64,000 nucleotides of DNA from an uncultured Candidatus Melainabacteria bacterium (GCA_934754655.1 CAKVIC010000008.1:1-64000); one strand, 5' to 3'; counted from the stretch's first letter, positions 34,989 to 44,914 are shown. Numbers and translations are program-made. Notes: generated by a model not told the origin, from the letters alone.

Positions 34989-36395
34989 ATGGAAACACTT
35001 AATAAAAACGAAGGTTTGATTACTCAAATTATTGGACCGGTTATTGACGTTGAATTTCAACAAGGCGAATTACCGGAAATTTATAACGCATTAAAAATTT
35101 ATAGTGATGATGGAACTTGCACTGTGGCAGAAGTTCAACAAATGTTAGGCTCTAACCGTGTTAGAACAGTAGCAATGTCATCTACAGATGGTTTAAAAAG
35201 AGGAATGAAGGTTATCAATACAGGTGAGCCTATTAAAATCCCTGTTGGAAAACCTATCCTAGGAAGAATTCTTAATGTTATTGGTGAACCGGTTGATAAA
35301 ATGGGAGCAATTGAAACAAACGACTATCTTCCTATACATAGAGAATCTCCAAAATTAGTTGATCAAAATACAAATATTGAAATTTTGGAAACAGGTATTA
35401 AAGCGATTGACCTTATTCAACCTTATCAAAAAGGCGGTAAGATTGGTTTATTTGGTGGTGCTGGTGTTGGTAAAACCGTATTGATTATGGAACTTATTCA
35501 TAACATTGCATCAGAGCATTCCGGAGTTTCTGTATTCGGTGGTGTTGGAGAAAGAACACGTGAAGGGAACGACCTTTGGAATGAAATGAAGGAATCAGGT
35601 GTTATTGATAAAGTTGCACTGATTTATGGCCAAATGAACGAACCACCAGGAGCAAGAATGAGAGTTGGTCTTTCTGCACTAACAGCAGCAGAATATTTTA
35701 GAGATTATTCAAAACAAGATGTACTTTTGTTTATTGATAATATTTTTAGATTTACTCAAGCCGGTTCAGAAGTATCTGCACTTTTAGGACGTATGCCATC
35801 AGCCGTTGGATATCAGCCTACATTGGCTACAGAAATGGGTGAATTGCAAGAAAGAATTACATCAACAAAAGACGGCTCTATCACTTCTGTTCAAGCGATT
35901 TATGTGCCTGCAGATGACTTAACAGATCCGGCTCCGGCAACTACTTTCTCTCACTTAGATGCATCAACAGTACTTTCTAGACAAATTGCATCATTAGGTA
36001 TTTATCCGGCGGTTGATCCTCTTGCTTCAAATTCAAGAGTACTTGATCCAAATATTATTGGTGAAGAACATTATGAAGTTACAAGAAAAGTTCTTGAAAT
36101 TCTTCAAAAATATAAGGAATTGCAAGATATTATTGCAATTCTAGGCATGGATGAACTTTCTGACGAAGATAAAGAAACCGTTAATCGTGCAAGAAAAATT
36201 CAAAGATTCTTGTCACAACCGTTCTTTGTAGCAGAACAATTCTCTGGTATTGCCGGAAAATATGTTAAACTTGAAGATACAATCAGAGGCTTTAAAGAAA
36301 TTATTGAAGGCAAGCATGACGATTTGCCTGAGCAAGCTTTCTACATGGTTGGAACAATTGAAGAAGCTATCGAAAAGGCAAAAACATTGCAATAA
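34989..36395 (+). CDS. atpD: F1 ATP synthase subunit beta
   Basis: The catalytic subunit of the F1 motor. It carries the P-loop GGAGVGKTV, GERTREGND, the Walker B LLFIDNIFRF and the ALLGRMPSAVGYQPTLA segment. I start at the ATG at 34989, preceded by GAGAGG; the frame extends to a TTG at 34950 without a site. Length 468 aa is standard. Only atpC follows; the other F1Fo subunits lie elsewhere, a split also found in cyanobacteria. Confidence 0.97.
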   Translation: METLNKNEGLITQIIGPVIDVEFQQGELPEIYNALKIYSDDGTCTVAEVQQMLGSNRVRTVAMSSTDGLKRGMKVINTGEPIKIPVGKPILGRILNVIGEPVDKMGAIETNDYLPIHRESPKLVDQNTNIEILETGIKAIDLIQPYQKGGKIGLFGGAGVGKTVLIMELIHNIASEHSGVSVFGGVGERTREGNDLWNEMKESGVIDKVALIYGQMNEPPGARMRVGLSALTAAEYFRDYSKQDVLLFIDNIFRFTQAGSEVSALLGRMPSAVGYQPTLATEMGELQERITSTKDGSITSVQAIYVPADDLTDPAPATTFSHLDASTVLSRQIASLGIYPAVDPLASNSRVLDPNIIGEEHYEVTRKVLEILQKYKELQDIIAILGMDELSDEDKETVNRARKIQRFLSQPFFVAEQFSGIAGKYVKLEDTIRGFKEIIEGKHDDLPEQAFYMVGTIEEAIEKAKTLQ

Positions 36396-36401
36396 TCTGA
36401 C

Positions 36402-36447
36402 AAAGTGAATAAGTGATTGCGAATTCACATCGACACTTATTCACTTT
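36402..36447 (+). other. Intercistronic 14-bp hairpin between atpD and atpC
   Basis: AAAGTGAATAAGTG (36402-36415) and CACTTATTCACTTT (36434-36447) pair perfectly across an 18-nt loop. No T run follows. It lies in the transcript between atpD and atpC and could set the subunit ratio or stabilise the 3' end of atpD. Confidence 0.75.
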
Positions 36448-36471
36448 AATACCTAATCATTTGGAGTAAAA

Positions 36472-36864
36472 ATGAAATTAAAAATAATAACACACGAAAG
36501 AATTGTATACGAAGGTGAAGTTGAAGAGCTTGTAATTCAAACTACATCCGGTCAAATGGGTATTTTAAAAGATAGATTACCGATAACAACAGTTTTGGAT
36601 ATAGGTGTTACTAAAGCTAAAGTTGGTGATTCATACAAATTTTTTGCAACAATGGGCGGAGTCTTTCAGTTTAAAGACAATAACGCCACGATTTTAACTG
36701 ATGTCTGCGAAGATGGTTGTGATATTGACGTAACAAGAGCTAATGCAGCTAAAAATCGTGCAGAAGCTAGACTTGCTGACAACAACGAAAAAATTAATGC
36801 TCAAAGAGCGCAGGCTGCACTTGCTCGTTCTTTAGCAAGATTAAAAGCTGCACTTAGTAAATAA
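36472..36864 (+). CDS. atpC: F1 ATP synthase subunit epsilon
   Basis: A 130-aa epsilon subunit that couples and regulates the rotor. The beta-barrel starts MKLKIITHERIVYEGEVEEL and contains GQMGILKDRLPITT; the C-terminal helical hairpin is the Ala/Arg-rich end. GGAG lies before the ATG. It follows atpD by 76 bp containing a hairpin. Confidence 0.95.
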   Translation: MKLKIITHERIVYEGEVEELVIQTTSGQMGILKDRLPITTVLDIGVTKAKVGDSYKFFATMGGVFQFKDNNATILTDVCEDGCDIDVTRANAAKNRAEARLADNNEKINAQRAQAALARSLARLKAALSK

Positions 36865-36993
36865 TATATTAATTTTTAACCTAAATTTTTTGCAAATTAT
36901 CTGTTATACGCTAATACCTTTATATTATAAAAAGTTGACAGATTTGTTAATGGGTGCGAAAATTAATAAATAAAGAGCAAGGGATAATATTGT

Positions 36994-37983
36994 ATGACAA
37001 TGCTAATGAATGAAAAATTTAATTCTCAAAAAAAGGCTGATATAGATTGTGCTGTCGAAACTGTAAACAGAGAAATTGATACAATTATTAAATTACGTGA
37101 TAGTTTAAACGATTCTTTAACTGATGCACTTGATTTAATGCAACAAGCAAAAGGACGCATAATTATTACCGGCATGGGAAAATCAGGTCATATCGGACGA
37201 AAAATTGCCGCTTCATTAGCATCAACCGGCACACCGTCGTTTTTTGTACACCCTGCAGAAGCTAGTCACGGTGATTTAGGTATGATTACAGAAGATGATG
37301 TAGTCGTTGCAATTTCTAATAGTGGTGAGTCCAAAGAATTAGTTGATATTTTGAATTACTGTAAACGTTTTGGAATTAAACTTATTTCAATCACTAAAAA
37401 TGCTGAAAGCTCATTGGGAAAAGCTGGGGATGTCGTGCTTCAACTTCCTAATAATGGAGAAGCTTGTCCTCTCGGTCTAGCACCAACAAGTTCTACAACC
37501 GCAACATTGGTTTTAGGTGATATTTTGACAACAGCATTAATCGAGCGAAAAGGGTTTACAAAATCAGATTTTAATATGCGTCATCCGGGCGGAAAACTTG
37601 GCTCTATATTACAAAAAGTTTCAGATTTAATGCATACAAACCAAGAAATGCCTATTTTAGAAGAACATTCTGATATGCAACGAGTTTTATTAGAAATGAC
37701 ATCTAAACGTTTAGGTTGTGTTGGTTTTGTAAATTATAACGGTGAATTTACGGGTATGCTAACAGATGGCGATTTAAGACGCTGTTTATCTGCAAAAATA
37801 TTAGAAGAAAAAGCATGTAATTTGATGACACAAAATCCTATAACCATTAATAAAGATAAAATGGCATCAGAAGCTTTAAAAATAATGCATGATAAGAAAA
37901 TCACAAATTTATTTGTGCTTGAAGATAAGAAGCCTATAGGCGTTATTCATATCCATGATTTGCTTAATAATGGCATTGCATAA
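36994..37983 (+). CDS. kdsD: Arabinose-5-phosphate isomerase (KdsD/KpsF family)
   Basis: Converts ribulose 5-phosphate to arabinose 5-phosphate for Kdo in lipopolysaccharide. An SIS domain (about 40-175) has ITGMGKSGHIGRKIA, SHGDLGM and ISNSGESKE. Two CBS domains occupy residues about 210-329. The metal/substrate MRHPGG segment is present. Length 329 aa is typical. AAGGGA precedes the ATG; TTGACA at 36936 is a possible -35 element. Its presence implies an outer membrane with Kdo. Confidence 0.93.
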   Translation: MTMLMNEKFNSQKKADIDCAVETVNREIDTIIKLRDSLNDSLTDALDLMQQAKGRIIITGMGKSGHIGRKIAASLASTGTPSFFVHPAEASHGDLGMITEDDVVVAISNSGESKELVDILNYCKRFGIKLISITKNAESSLGKAGDVVLQLPNNGEACPLGLAPTSSTTATLVLGDILTTALIERKGFTKSDFNMRHPGGKLGSILQKVSDLMHTNQEMPILEEHSDMQRVLLEMTSKRLGCVGFVNYNGEFTGMLTDGDLRRCLSAKILEEKACNLMTQNPITINKDKMASEALKIMHDKKITNLFVLEDKKPIGVIHIHDLLNNGIA

Positions 37984-38004
37984 AGCGCAATAAAATTTTG
38001 TAGT

Positions 38005-39804
38005 TTATTCTTCCTCAAGGCTTAAAACCGCCATGAATGCTTCTTGAGGAACTTCAACTCTTCCAATAGCTTTCATTCGTTTTTTACCACGTTTTTGTTT
38101 CTCTAAAAGTTTACGCTTACGTGAAATATCGCCACCATAACATTTATCTAAGACACTTTTTCTTAACGCTTTAATATTTGTTCTTGCAATAACTCTTCCA
38201 CCGATAGCAGCTTGTATTGGGACTTCAAACATTTGTCGCGGAATAATTGTTTTTAATTTTTCTGTTAATTTTTGCCCAATATAATAAGCGTTATCTTCAT
38301 GACAAATTACAGATAGCGCATCAACTACTTCGCCGGCAAGCATTACATCTAATTTTATAAGTTTAGAACGTTTGTATTCAGCAAATTCATAATCTAAACT
38401 TGCATAACCTTTTGTTCTAGATTTTAGCTGGTCATAAAAATCTGTTATAACTTCGCTTAATGGTAAATGGTAAACTAAGTCAACGCGAATTTTATCTAAA
38501 TAATGCATGTTGATAAAAATTCCGCGCTTTGATTGCGCTAAATCCATTAGTGTTCCAACATATTCATTTGGTGTAATGATAGAAACTTTTACATACGGTT
38601 CTTCAATATAATCTCTATATTGTGCAGCAGGCAAATTTGCAGGATTATCAATTTCTACAATTTCTCCATTTGTTTTATGCACTTTATAAACTACAGATGG
38701 CGCTGTTGTTACAATTGATAAATTGTATTCACGCTCTAATCTTTCTTGAGCAATCTCCATGTGCAACATGCCCAAAAAACCGCATCTAAACCCGAAACCA
38801 AGTGCGGATGAAGTTTCTGGCTCAAAAGTAATAGAACTATCTGAAAGCTTTAATTTTTCTAATGCTTCTTTTAATTCATGATAATCCTCATTATCAACAG
38901 GATACATGCCGGAAAAAACCATTGGCAAAGCTTCTTTATAACCGGGAAGCGGTTCTGATGCCGGATTTTCTACTAATGTAACAGTATCACCTACAAACCT
39001 TGTTATTTCTTTTATTGAACCTGCAAAATATCCAACATCACCACAAATTAATTCTTCAACTTGGACTCTATTAGGAGTTAAATAGCCTATTTCTACAACA
39101 TCATATTCTTTACCTGAAGCCATAAAACGAACTTTATCACCTAATTTTAATTTGCCATCCATGATTTTGAAAAAGCATAATGTACCTAAATACGGGTCGT
39201 ATGCGCTATCAAAAACTAGCGCTCGTAAAGGTTTTTCTGAAGTATCAACTGGCGGCGGTACAATATCAACAATTGCCTCAAGAACTTCATCAATACCAAC
39301 ACCAGTTTTAGCTGAAACCGGTATTGCATGCGAAGCATCAATTCCCAAAATATCTTCTATTTCTTTTTTTACTCTTTCTACATCAGCTGACGGCAAATCA
39401 ATTTTATTAATTACTGGAATAATTTCAAGGTTTTGTTCAATTGCCATATACACATTTGCTAAAGTTTGTGCTTCTACACCTTGAGTCGCATCAACTATGA
39501 GCAAAGCTCCTTCACAAGCGGCTAAAGAACGAGAAACCTCATAAGAAAAATCAACGTGACCAGGAGTATCAATCAAGTTGAAAATATATTTTTCACCAGA
39601 TTTTGATGTATAATTCATTCTTGCAGCATTTAATTTTATTGTAATACCACGTTCTCTTTCAATATCCATAGTATCCAAAAGTTGCGCTTGCATATCACGC
39701 TCAGCAACAGTACCGGTCGCCTCTAACAATCTATCTGCAAGAGTTGATTTTCCATGGTCAATATGAGCTATTATACAAAAATTCCTTACGTTTTCTCGTT
39801 TCAT
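38005..39804 (-). CDS. lepA: Elongation factor 4
   Basis: A 599-aa ribosome back-translocase GTPase. It has the P-loop AHIDHGKST, the switch RERGITI, DTPGHVDF, and NKIDLPSAD. The unique C-terminal domain includes GGDISRKRKLLEKQK. Full length and intact. 67 bp downstream of the AsmA-like gene on the same strand. Confidence 0.97.
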   Translation of the reverse strand: MKRENVRNFCIIAHIDHGKSTLADRLLEATGTVAERDMQAQLLDTMDIERERGITIKLNAARMNYTSKSGEKYIFNLIDTPGHVDFSYEVSRSLAACEGALLIVDATQGVEAQTLANVYMAIEQNLEIIPVINKIDLPSADVERVKKEIEDILGIDASHAIPVSAKTGVGIDEVLEAIVDIVPPPVDTSEKPLRALVFDSAYDPYLGTLCFFKIMDGKLKLGDKVRFMASGKEYDVVEIGYLTPNRVQVEELICGDVGYFAGSIKEITRFVGDTVTLVENPASEPLPGYKEALPMVFSGMYPVDNEDYHELKEALEKLKLSDSSITFEPETSSALGFGFRCGFLGMLHMEIAQERLEREYNLSIVTTAPSVVYKVHKTNGEIVEIDNPANLPAAQYRDYIEEPYVKVSIITPNEYVGTLMDLAQSKRGIFINMHYLDKIRVDLVYHLPLSEVITDFYDQLKSRTKGYASLDYEFAEYKRSKLIKLDVMLAGEVVDALSVICHEDNAYYIGQKLTEKLKTIIPRQMFEVPIQAAIGGRVIARTNIKALRKSVLDKCYGGDISRKRKLLEKQKRGKKRMKAIGRVEVPQEAFMAVLSLEEE

Positions 39805-39871
39805 TCTTTCTCCAGTGTAAAAATAAATAATCTATGTTATTTATTCTACATTAAAAATTGTTTTTTATAAA

Positions 39872-42800
39872 TTATTTAATCTTGCGTTTGCTTGAAGTTT
39901 CTTTTAATACCTCTTTTTTGACACTATCATTAGCCCACTCTTTAGATATAACAGATTTTACTTTATATGAAGTAGTATCCATTTCACTATCTAAAGCTTG
40001 TTGTTCAGCAATAGCATCCGCAATAGTTTCTGTAGTACTTCCTTCAATTGGTTCTGGAAGTGTTTCGACATAATTTTCAGCATCTTTATATTCAGTTTCC
40101 GTCGCAAGCCATTTAAAAGATTTTACAAGTTTTAAAGGTTTTGCAACATCTCCTTTTAAAACAATCTGAAATTTCGAAGCAGAATTATCTACATACTTAT
40201 TAGAAAAACTTGGTAGCATATCCATTTCGCTTTGTGGAACCATTTCACAAAATAAAGAAAATGCTTTTGCAGTAACAACATTTAAACTTGCAGCACTATT
40301 TATTAAATTTGCAGGATTTATTGCACCGATTGGGCCTAAAAGATTTGATATTAAAGAAGCCATTCTTGCTCTAACTTTCATATCTGCCGTATTTTTCAAC
40401 AAATCAAAATCGCCCAAAATATGTAGACTTAAAATATTTCCAGAAGACGTAATAGGGCTAATGTGACAAATTCCATCTGAAAAATCTAATATACCATTAA
40501 GTTCTGAAAAATGTGTTGTATCAATTGTTAACAACCCGTCAAGAATTCCGCCTAAACAATTTTGGAAAAATGCAGATTCTCGAATATTTTCAGCTAATAT
40601 CATATTTTCGATTTTTCCAAAAGGTCCAAATTGACCATCTTTTACATTAAACAAAACGTAACCTTTTAGAGATTTCATTTGAGTTTCTAAATCCATACCA
40701 TGTAGCGACAAGCGAGTTTGAAAATCTGCTGTACCACTTAATGTGTCTTTCATATTAGCAGCATCTAAAAGTGCTTTCTCTACATTTAACCCACTACCTT
40801 TTACATTTATTTTAACAAGTGAACTTAAAATATTTACTGCAATATTGCCATTAATATTTCCATCAAAAACTTTTGTTTTTAAGTCATTTAAATATAAGGT
40901 GTTTTTAATAAACGCAAAGTTTGAGATTGTATTGCGCAAATCAATATTACCGGAAATTAGTCTTGCAAAATTTATATTTCCATTATGAATTGTAACAGGT
41001 ATATCTGCTATTTGATTTTGTTTTACAGTGGTTGAATTTGTTTTAGGAGTATATTTTTCAGCTTTATTTGCAATTTCTAAAACTTTATCAGCGTTAAAGT
41101 ATCTTGAATTTACAACCATTTTTCGAAGATTTATATTATTATCAGGCTTTAAATCAAGATTTCCGGTAATTTGCAAATCTGAACCATTAAGTAATAAATC
41201 TATTATCTCAAAATTAGCAACCATACCTCTAAATTTCAAATTAAAATCTCGAATATCAGTTTTTAATTCCGGAATAGATAAGTTTTTTATTTCAATATGT
41301 CCTCTACTACGTGGAGCGTTTAATTTTCCAAATAAAAATATTTTTGAATTTACAATAAATTTAGAGTTTGGGAAAATATGCAAAGTTCCATTCAAAGTTT
41401 TTGGCATTGTTATTTTTAATAAATTTATTGTATCACCAGCAATTGTACCATCAATACCTAAAACTTCTTTTAGGTTTATAATTTCATTACCTTTTTTATC
41501 AACGGTAACTTCTCTTTCAAAAAATCCTGTTTTTTTGATTTTAGTTCGATTGCCCTTAAAATCAATGACAGTTTGCAAAGATAAGTTTTTATTTTTTAAT
41601 TCTGCAAAATCAATCGGAGTTATAAAATTTTCTTTATCAACTAAAATTTGTGCAAAAAGTGTTTGTTTATTTTTGTTTCCATCAACTGTTATTTTTATAG
41701 GCAATGTTCCATGAAAATTCAAAAATGGTTTAAATTCTACACCTATAAATTTAACAATGTCGTCTGTTGAAATATCACCGTTCACATCAAAATTAATACT
41801 TTCAATATCTTTAATATTATGGATTTCTCCACAATATTTTACCGAAGAATTTTTATTAAAATTAATCTTATTTTCTTTTAATAAAAAGTTATTATCGTAT
41901 AATTCTGCTTCCAAAATAGGTAATGATATTTGTGATTTTGTTTTAGGCAAAAATATTAATAAATTATTGTTTTTGAAATTCCCTTTAAAATCTTTTGTTG
42001 TTGCAAAAAATTCTGTTTCAAAATCTTTGTTTTTTATAATATAATTTTGAACTTTATCTGAAAAATCAAAGTTTGTTAAAATAATTTTTGCTGATGTAAC
42101 AGCTTGTTTTAGTTTTCCTTGAAGAGTTGCTTCTAAAGAAAGTTCTCCAGACTTAAAATTAAAATCAGTTCTAATTTTTTGAGGGGCAAAAGCGTAAAAT
42201 AATTTCGCTAAATTTATTTTATTAGCGTTTATTGTAATATCTGCGAGCGATTTTTCATTAATTTGACCATTAATATCAATTCTTGAATTATCAATATATA
42301 AATGTGAGTTTTGAAAATCAAGAAGATTATTATCTAGATTTATACTTATATCAGCATCTGAAATAATTTTTCCTATATTGGTTACAGTTAAACTACCATC
42401 ATTGATTAAAATAGCACCACTAGATTGCCATTTTTTTAAATTAGTTTTAATGTTACAATTAGCACTTATTGAACCGCTAGCATTAAATCTTGCTAATTCA
42501 TTAGGAATAGATAACGAATTAAGTAAAGCTTTTGATAAAGTTAAAATATCATTAAATTTTATATCTGAAGTTTTAATAAATAAATCAGTATTTGGATGAA
42601 CCCCATAATTGATTAAACCAGATAATTTTAAATTCTCATTAGGCATAAAGTTGATATTTGAATCAATATTTAATCTTGTACCATTAAATTTTACATGTGC
42701 GTAACTTTCAGGTAAAACTATATGTGAAATTTTTAATGATAGATTATTTATATTAAAATCTCCACTTGCATAGATTCTATGATTCTTTTCACGAAGTTTA

Positions 42801-43612
42801 ATCTTTGTATCAAGATTTGTTTTAAGATCATAATTTCGATACATTTCAACAATATTTATAAATGGAAACTCTATTCTTTCAGCAGGATCATCTTCTGAAT
42901 CCAACGCTGGAGCAGGTTTTGGTAAAAAAGTGTTAACATCAATATTTGCTATAATATTTTTATTTTCATCACTAAATAATGTTGCAGAAGTTTTTATTTT
43001 TGCAATTTTACCATTTAAATAATCAGCTTTTAATTTTTCACCAGTTAATTTTAAATAATGTTTATTTTTTAAATCATTAACTAAAATATTGTAATTATGG
43101 AGTTTTATATTAACAATTTTTATTCTTATCCAATTTGGATTAAACCAAGATTTTGATTGTGATTGAGCGAAATTTCTCTGTTCAAGTTTTTGTTCTTTAT
43201 CTGAATTCAAAATATCTTCAACTAATTTTAAAACTTTAAATTGTTCATTATTTGTAATTTCTAAATTTAAATAAGGTTTTTCTACTTCAAGACAAGAAAT
43301 CTTGACTGTTAATAAAAATAAACTTGGAAGCGCAATTCTTGTATTTATTTTTTCAGCAGAAAAAACAGTTGTCGAATCTGGCAGGCTTACAGAAATATTA
43401 TCAGCTTTTACTCCAATAGCTAATAGTGGCGTTGTGATAATCTTAGCATTTTCATATTTTAAATCTAATTTTGTTTGCTCTTTTACAAGTTTTTGTATTA
43501 TAGGTTCATACTTATTTATATTTAAACATGGAAGTATAAATAAAAACGCCAAATATGCTAAAATTATAATACTTAAGATTGTTATTCCGATTAGTTTAAA
43601 AGTTTTTTTCAT
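39872..43612 (-). CDS. AsmA-family membrane-anchored protein
   Basis: A very long (1246 aa) protein with one N-terminal membrane helix (about residues 7-28) and then many beta-rich segments, ending in an AsmA-like region with GTADFQTRLSLHG and LKGYVLFNVKDG. Proteins of this family (AsmA, TamB, YhdP) span the periplasm and are linked to phospholipid transport to the outer membrane. Lys, Asn and Ile are abundant, as expected at this AT content. The function is inferred from architecture. ATG at 43612. Confidence 0.8.
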   Translation of the reverse strand: MKKTFKLIGITILSIIILAYLAFLFILPCLNINKYEPIIQKLVKEQTKLDLKYENAKIITTPLLAIGVKADNISVSLPDSTTVFSAEKINTRIALPSLFLLTVKISCLEVEKPYLNLEITNNEQFKVLKLVEDILNSDKEQKLEQRNFAQSQSKSWFNPNWIRIKIVNIKLHNYNILVNDLKNKHYLKLTGEKLKADYLNGKIAKIKTSATLFSDENKNIIANIDVNTFLPKPAPALDSEDDPAERIEFPFINIVEMYRNYDLKTNLDTKIKLREKNHRIYASGDFNINNLSLKISHIVLPESYAHVKFNGTRLNIDSNINFMPNENLKLSGLINYGVHPNTDLFIKTSDIKFNDILTLSKALLNSLSIPNELARFNASGSISANCNIKTNLKKWQSSGAILINDGSLTVTNIGKIISDADISINLDNNLLDFQNSHLYIDNSRIDINGQINEKSLADITINANKINLAKLFYAFAPQKIRTDFNFKSGELSLEATLQGKLKQAVTSAKIILTNFDFSDKVQNYIIKNKDFETEFFATTKDFKGNFKNNNLLIFLPKTKSQISLPILEAELYDNNFLLKENKINFNKNSSVKYCGEIHNIKDIESINFDVNGDISTDDIVKFIGVEFKPFLNFHGTLPIKITVDGNKNKQTLFAQILVDKENFITPIDFAELKNKNLSLQTVIDFKGNRTKIKKTGFFEREVTVDKKGNEIINLKEVLGIDGTIAGDTINLLKITMPKTLNGTLHIFPNSKFIVNSKIFLFGKLNAPRSRGHIEIKNLSIPELKTDIRDFNLKFRGMVANFEIIDLLLNGSDLQITGNLDLKPDNNINLRKMVVNSRYFNADKVLEIANKAEKYTPKTNSTTVKQNQIADIPVTIHNGNINFARLISGNIDLRNTISNFAFIKNTLYLNDLKTKVFDGNINGNIAVNILSSLVKINVKGSGLNVEKALLDAANMKDTLSGTADFQTRLSLHGMDLETQMKSLKGYVLFNVKDGQFGPFGKIENMILAENIRESAFFQNCLGGILDGLLTIDTTHFSELNGILDFSDGICHISPITSSGNILSLHILGDFDLLKNTADMKVRARMASLISNLLGPIGAINPANLINSAASLNVVTAKAFSLFCEMVPQSEMDMLPSFSNKYVDNSASKFQIVLKGDVAKPLKLVKSFKWLATETEYKDAENYVETLPEPIEGSTTETIADAIAEQQALDSEMDTTSYKVKSVISKEWANDSVKKEVLKETSSKRKIK

Positions 43613-43944
43613 AAACCCTCCAAATATACAACGACCTTAATATGATATCATAAAATCACGAATAAAAACTTTAATAAAAGCTCATTGATTGTTTATTTAT
43701 TATAACAAATCTTTTATTTTGTAAAAAATCACTAATAAGTTATTAAAATCAAAGAAATTACATAAGATTAATCTTTTACATTATAAGCAAAAGAAATTAT
43801 ATAATAAAAAAACAATCGTTAACAAATCTTTACAAAATAGAGCTAAATCTAATATTAAAGCTTGCATTCAGATTTTTACCAAGTATTATTAAATATAATG
43901 TCACATTGTGACTAAATATGTTAGCCGAATTTTAGAGGAAATAT
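43613..43944. promoter_or_regulatory. 332-bp AT-rich divergent regulatory region
   Basis: This gap separates the AsmA-like gene from infA. It holds no ORF I support. A perfect TATAAT lies at 43894-43899, but I could not fix a good -35 at the right distance. A 13-bp palindrome GTCACATTGTGAC begins one base later. The rest is AT-rich without clear repeats. Confidence 0.55.
43900..43912. promoter_or_regulatory. Palindrome at the predicted infA operon start site
   Basis: GTCACA, T, TGTGAC is a perfect palindrome placed directly after TATAAT, where transcription would start. A protein bound here would block initiation of the translation operon. The binding factor is unknown. Confidence 0.5.
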
Positions 43945-44160
43945 ATGGCAAAAGATGTAATAGAAATAGAAGGTACGATTTTAGAATCAATGCCAAATGC
44001 AATGTTCAGGGTAAAGTTAGAAAATGATCACGAAATTCTAGCTCATATATCTGGCAAAATCAGAAAGAATTTTATAAGAATTCTTCCAGGAGATAAGGTA
44101 AGAGTCGAAATGACACCTTATGACTTAACAAAAGGTCGTATTACATTCAGATTAAAATAA
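43945..44160 (+). CDS. infA: Translation initiation factor IF-1
   Basis: A 71-aa OB-fold protein (MAKDVIEIEGTILESMPNA, HISGKIRKNFIRILPGDKV, YDLTKGRI) matching IF-1. GAGGAAA precedes the ATG. First gene of a long translation operon; secY, adk and map, common upstream partners, are absent here. Confidence 0.97.
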   Translation: MAKDVIEIEGTILESMPNAMFRVKLENDHEILAHISGKIRKNFIRILPGDKVRVEMTPYDLTKGRITFRLK

Positions 44161-44193
44161 TAAAGATTACACATAAAGAAAAGGAAATTAAAA

Positions 44194-44307
44194 ATGAAAA
44201 CAAGATCTTCAGTAAAACCTATGTGCGATAAATGCAAGGTTATTAAAAGAAAAGGCAGAGTTGCTGTTATTTGTGAAAACCCAAAACATAAACAAAGACA
44301 AGGTTAG
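44194..44307 (+). CDS. rpmJ: 50S ribosomal protein L36
   Basis: A 37-aa protein, MKTRSSVKPMCDKCKVIKRK and a His/Cys-containing C-terminus (CENPKHKQRQG), giving the zinc ligands of L36. AAGGAAA precedes the ATG at 44194. The stop TAG lies inside the left inverted repeat of the insert that follows. Confidence 0.95.
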   Translation: MKTRSSVKPMCDKCKVIKRKGRVAVICENPKHKQRQG

Positions 44308-44431
44308 GTTTTGCGTAGAGTGACGGCGAGCGATAGCGAACATTACTCAAAATGCAGCGAAGCTAAGTGAAAATAAATTTTGCGAAGGCAAATCATAATG
44401 AACGACAGCGGAGCGTAAAGCAATAACCTAA
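44304..44431. mobile_element. MITE-like insert between rpmJ and rpsM
   Basis: About 128 bp with imperfect terminal inverted repeats: TTAGGTT-TTGC at the left (44304-44314) and GCAATAACCTAA at the right (44420-44431). The interior is richer in G and C than the operon around it, with repeated GAGCGA/AGCGAA words, and does not code. Its left end includes the rpmJ stop codon. No clear target duplication is seen. A structured leader for rpsM is an alternative. rpsM itself starts 51 bp downstream with AAAGGAAA. Confidence 0.5.
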
Positions 44432-44482
44432 TTCCATAAATAAGAAAAAGTTAAGTACAAATTAAAATAAAGGAAACAAAAT

Positions 44483-44854
44483 ATGGCAAGATTAGTTGGG
44501 GTAGATTTACCTCGTAACAAAAGACTAGAAGTAGCTCTAACCTATATTTTTGGTATAGGACCAGCTAGAGCAAGTAAAATTCTTGAAACAACTGGTATTT
44601 CTCCAGATTTAAGAACTGATGATTTGACAGATGATGATATTAAAAAATTGCGTAATGCTTTATCAGAATATCATATAGAAGGTGACTTGAGACGTGAAAT
44701 TTCAATGAATATTAAACGTTTACAAGAAATCGGTTCATACAGAGGCATGCGCCACAAAAAATCACTTCCTTGCAGAGGACAAAGAACAAAAACTAATGCA
44801 AGAACAAGACGTGGTAAGAAAAACGGTGCTGTTGCTAAAAAGAAAACAGCTTAG
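44483..44854 (+). CDS. rpsM: 30S ribosomal protein S13
   Basis: A 123-aa protein beginning MARLVGVDLPRNKR with the YIFGIGPARA helix-turn and the C-terminal basic tail RGQRTKTNARTRRG. Second block of the translation operon after the 175-bp gap holding the insert. Confidence 0.97.
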   Translation: MARLVGVDLPRNKRLEVALTYIFGIGPARASKILETTGISPDLRTDDLTDDDIKKLRNALSEYHIEGDLRREISMNIKRLQEIGSYRGMRHKKSLPCRGQRTKTNARTRRGKKNGAVAKKKTA

Positions 44855-44914
44855 TTTATAAAGTTGTAATAAATATAAATAGTAATTAAATTAAAATATA
44901 TAAGGAAAAAGAAA

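Noticed and set aside
39152..39484. ORF of 110 aa opposite lepA
   Set aside because: It lies fully inside the conserved GTPase on the other strand and has no start signal.
41028..41714. Long plus-strand ORF (228 aa) opposite the AsmA-like gene
   Set aside because: It is composed almost wholly of Phe, Ile, Ser and Lys, as expected from the complement of an AT-rich Asn/Lys/Glu-rich gene, and has no ribosome-binding site or family motif.
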